Position numbers and translations under genes: made by a program. 64,000 nt of DNA, from the NCBI GenBank assembly GCA_047632435.1, contig JBLICU010000001.1, positions 114,550 to 178,549 on the forward strand, read 5' to 3'. The notes beneath the pieces were generated by a model. It worked only from the letters and a program-made list of their open reading frames with translations. It was not told where the DNA came from and did no database searches. Positions 62,575 to 64,000 of this stretch are shown piece after piece; positions within the stretch are counted from its first letter, which is position 1; each line of letters opens with the position of its first letter. This DNA is from JAMZMI01 sp047632435 (GTDB taxonomy: Bacteria > Bacteroidota > Bacteroidia > Cytophagales > Cyclobacteriaceae).

Positions 62575-63186
62575 ATGAAGCCCATAAAGTCAGCACTTTT
62601 TATAAAAAGCAGTAGTACCATCACTGAATGCCCAAACCCGGATAAACCGGAATATGCGTTTATTGGCCGTTCCAATGTGGGTAAATCTTCATTGATAAAT
62701 CTACTCACAAACCATGGCAAGCTGGCTAAGGTTTCTTCCAAACCGGGTAAAACAAAACTCATCAACCATTTCATTATCGACGACACCTGGTATTTGGTTG
62801 ATCTGCCAGGTTATGGTTGGGCTGTTGCCAGCAAAACCGATAAGGCCAAGTGGAAAAAGATGATTGGGGAATATTTTGAGACACGTGAAAATCTGGCTTG
62901 CGTTTTTGTGCTCATTGATTCGCGAATTGATCCACAAAAAAAAGATTTAGAATTTCTAAATAAATTGGGTGAATTGATGGTTCCTATTGGTTTGGTTTTC
63001 ACAAAAACGGACAAGCAAGGTACCAGCACAACTCAAGCCAATATTGCCAAGTTTAAGCGGGCAATGAAAACTCAATGGGAAGAATTGCCTGTTTCATTTT
63101 TGTCCTCAACTGTGACAGGTGCTGGAAAAGATGAAATCATCACATTCATCAGGTCGGTGAACGAAGAATTAAAAAGCAATCAGTAA
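62575..63186 (+). CDS. engB: Ribosome biogenesis GTPase EngB (YsxC/YihA)
   Basis: 203 residues. GRSNVGKSSLI P-loop, PGKTKLINHF (switch I), DLPGYGWAVA (switch II/DxxG) and TKTDK are in order. EngB acts in late 50S assembly. Start ATG at 62575 fits the length of the family. Confidence 0.95.
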   Translation: MKPIKSALFIKSSSTITECPNPDKPEYAFIGRSNVGKSSLINLLTNHGKLAKVSSKPGKTKLINHFIIDDTWYLVDLPGYGWAVASKTDKAKWKKMIGEYFETRENLACVFVLIDSRIDPQKKDLEFLNKLGELMVPIGLVFTKTDKQGTSTTQANIAKFKRAMKTQWEELPVSFLSSTVTGAGKDEIITFIRSVNEELKSNQ

Positions 63187-63212
63187 ATGTGCTTTCATAT
63201 TTCAGGACTTTT

Positions 63213-63220
63213 TACATTTG
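63213..63220 (+). promoter_or_regulatory. Candidate -7 promoter element (TACATTTG) of the DUF5606 gene
   Basis: TACATTTG fits TAnnTTTG, 24 bases before the ATG at 63245. No -33 partner is clear. Confidence 0.3.
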
Positions 63221-63244
63221 CCACTTATTATCAAAATTGTATTT

Positions 63245-63718
63245 ATGGAGTTTAGCGAAATAGCGTCATTGTCAGGCAAAGGGGGCTTGTTCAAAATAGT
63301 ATCCCCAACGCGCTCAGGAGTCATTCTTGAGGCAATGGACGGCTCAAAGAAAAAAATTATAGCGTCAGTTCAAAACAAGGTATCTGTACTTTCGGATATT
63401 TCTATCTACACCACAGATGAAGCTGGAGCAACGCCCTTGCATGAGGTGATGATCAAAATTCACGGAGAGTTTGCAGGAGATACTGGATTGACGTCTGGTT
63501 CTGATCCAGATGAATTGAAATCATTCTTGAAATTCATACTTCCAGCATATGATGAATCGCGAGTCTATGTTTCTGATATTAAGAAAGTTGTGACATGGTA
63601 TGCTCAGTTAGCTCAAATCTGTCCAGAGACCTTAGTAGCCAAATCGGAAGAAGTATCAAAGGAAGAACCTAAAGTGGAATCAGAACCTAAAACGCCTTCC
63701 AAAAAGAAAAAAGCTTAG
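63245..63718 (+). CDS. DUF5606 family protein
   Basis: 157 residues from the ATG at 63245; a TTG further upstream in frame is an unlikely start. The N-terminal half MEFSEIASLSGKGGLFKIVSP is typical of DUF5606 in Bacteroidota; the C-terminal tail is charged and Lys-rich (PSKKKKA). No function is known. Its stop abuts a thioesterase start, so the two are probably coexpressed. Confidence 0.78.
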   Translation: MEFSEIASLSGKGGLFKIVSPTRSGVILEAMDGSKKKIIASVQNKVSVLSDISIYTTDEAGATPLHEVMIKIHGEFAGDTGLTSGSDPDELKSFLKFILPAYDESRVYVSDIKKVVTWYAQLAQICPETLVAKSEEVSKEEPKVESEPKTPSKKKKA

Positions 63719-64000
63719 ATGGAACCATTCAAAAATCAGTTTCAGGTAATTTGGGCGGATCTCGATCCGAATGCACACATGCGCCATACCGCCTACAATG
63801 ACTATGCAGCTCAGGTCAGAGTGAGTCTTTTTGACAAGTTTGATATGCCATTGAATAAGTTGGTCGCCTCAGGCTTTGGTCCAGTCTTATTTCATGAAGA
63901 CACATCCTTTTACAAGGAAGTTTTTATGAATGAAAAAATCACTGTCGATTGTGCTGCTTTAGCTTTTCGAAAGGACAAGAAGATATGGAAATTTCGTCAG
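63719..64000 (+). CDS. Acyl-CoA thioesterase (4HBT hotdog), 3' end outside window
   Basis: At least 94 residues from the ATG at 63719, one base after the DUF5606 TAG. WADLDPNAHMRHTAYNDY is the 4HBT catalytic/loop signature (Asp-x-x-x-His-x-x-x-x-Tyr), followed by beta strands of the hotdog fold. It hydrolyses acyl-CoA thioesters; the substrate cannot be read from the fragment. The C-terminus is cut by the right edge. Confidence 0.8.
   Translation, partial: MEPFKNQFQVIWADLDPNAHMRHTAYNDYAAQVRVSLFDKFDMPLNKLVASGFGPVLFHEDTSFYKEVFMNEKITVDCAALAFRKDKKIWKFRQ

Overview
The window looks like a core-genome segment of an aerobic, probably marine or soil bacterium of the phylum Bacteroidota, most likely order Cytophagales. 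The sequence is AT-rich. It carries type IX secretion genes (porQ, a porT-type gene next to ubiE) and families typical of the phylum (DUF4290 before murA, DUF2851, DUF5606, LolA without LolB). Starts lack strong Shine-Dalgarno sites, and several genes have the Bacteroidota -7 promoter element TAnnTTTG. The genus-level placement is inference. I see no rRNA, tRNA, CRISPR array, insertion sequence, prophage or integrated element. Nearly every gene has a recognisable family and both strands are used in short operons.

Layout. 1-3225 (minus): three overlapping or abutting glycosyltransferase genes for surface glycans or glycolipids. 3545-10355: an ArsC/Spx-like gene, then the methylmalonyl-CoA mutase pathway (meaB and a single-chain fused mutA-mutB), with an oppositely oriented CHASE2 plus FecR-like pair between them. 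10607-17656: dnaA, an HtrA/DegP protease, a GH3-family acyl-adenylating enzyme, dxr and the site-2 protease rseP. 17653-24699: an OmpA/PD40 envelope protein, then lon, porQ and hslU in one run. 24729-26994: SixA-like phosphatase, ECF42-type sigma factor and its usual YCII/DGPF partner. 27082-32084: secreted subtilase, aminopeptidase P, DUF4290 and murA (Asp at the fosfomycin-target Cys position). 32146-35368: gluconate permease and gluconokinase, then an overlapping RskA-type anti-sigma/ECF sigma pair. 35414-38773: GH113-like lipoprotein, a SodC-like lipoprotein that lacks zinc ligands, an acidic small protein and a lysine-rich coiled-coil protein that are divergently transcribed, and a nucleoside phosphorylase. 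38906-44014: trhO, then a four-gene minus-strand run pyrF-DUF2851-membrane protein-PglD-like acetyltransferase. 44145-49460: pyrD, ftsK, lolA and xerD. 49651-56863: aroQ-serC-like pair, a TPR protein, a GH63/GH15-like lipoprotein, and marC-rnhA-trmN6. 56871-64000: DUF885 lipoprotein, saccharopine-dehydrogenase-like protein, SDR, porT and ubiE on minus; engB, DUF5606 and a truncated thioesterase on plus.

How the genes fit together. Protein quality control is concentrated here (HtrA, RseP, Lon, HslU, aminopeptidase P and a subtilase within about 18 kb). Envelope assembly is a second theme (PorQ, PorT, OmpA/PD40, LolA, MurA, three glycosyltransferases). Two regulatory modules of different type (ECF42 with YCII; ECF with RskA) lie 8 kb apart. 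I found no clear undescribed multi-gene system. The most interesting items are the fused mutase with a substitution in its substrate-binding motif, the CHASE2/FecR pair with an inverted repeat in its leader, the SodC variant, the oppositely charged divergent gene pair, and the GH3 enzyme next to dxr-rseP.
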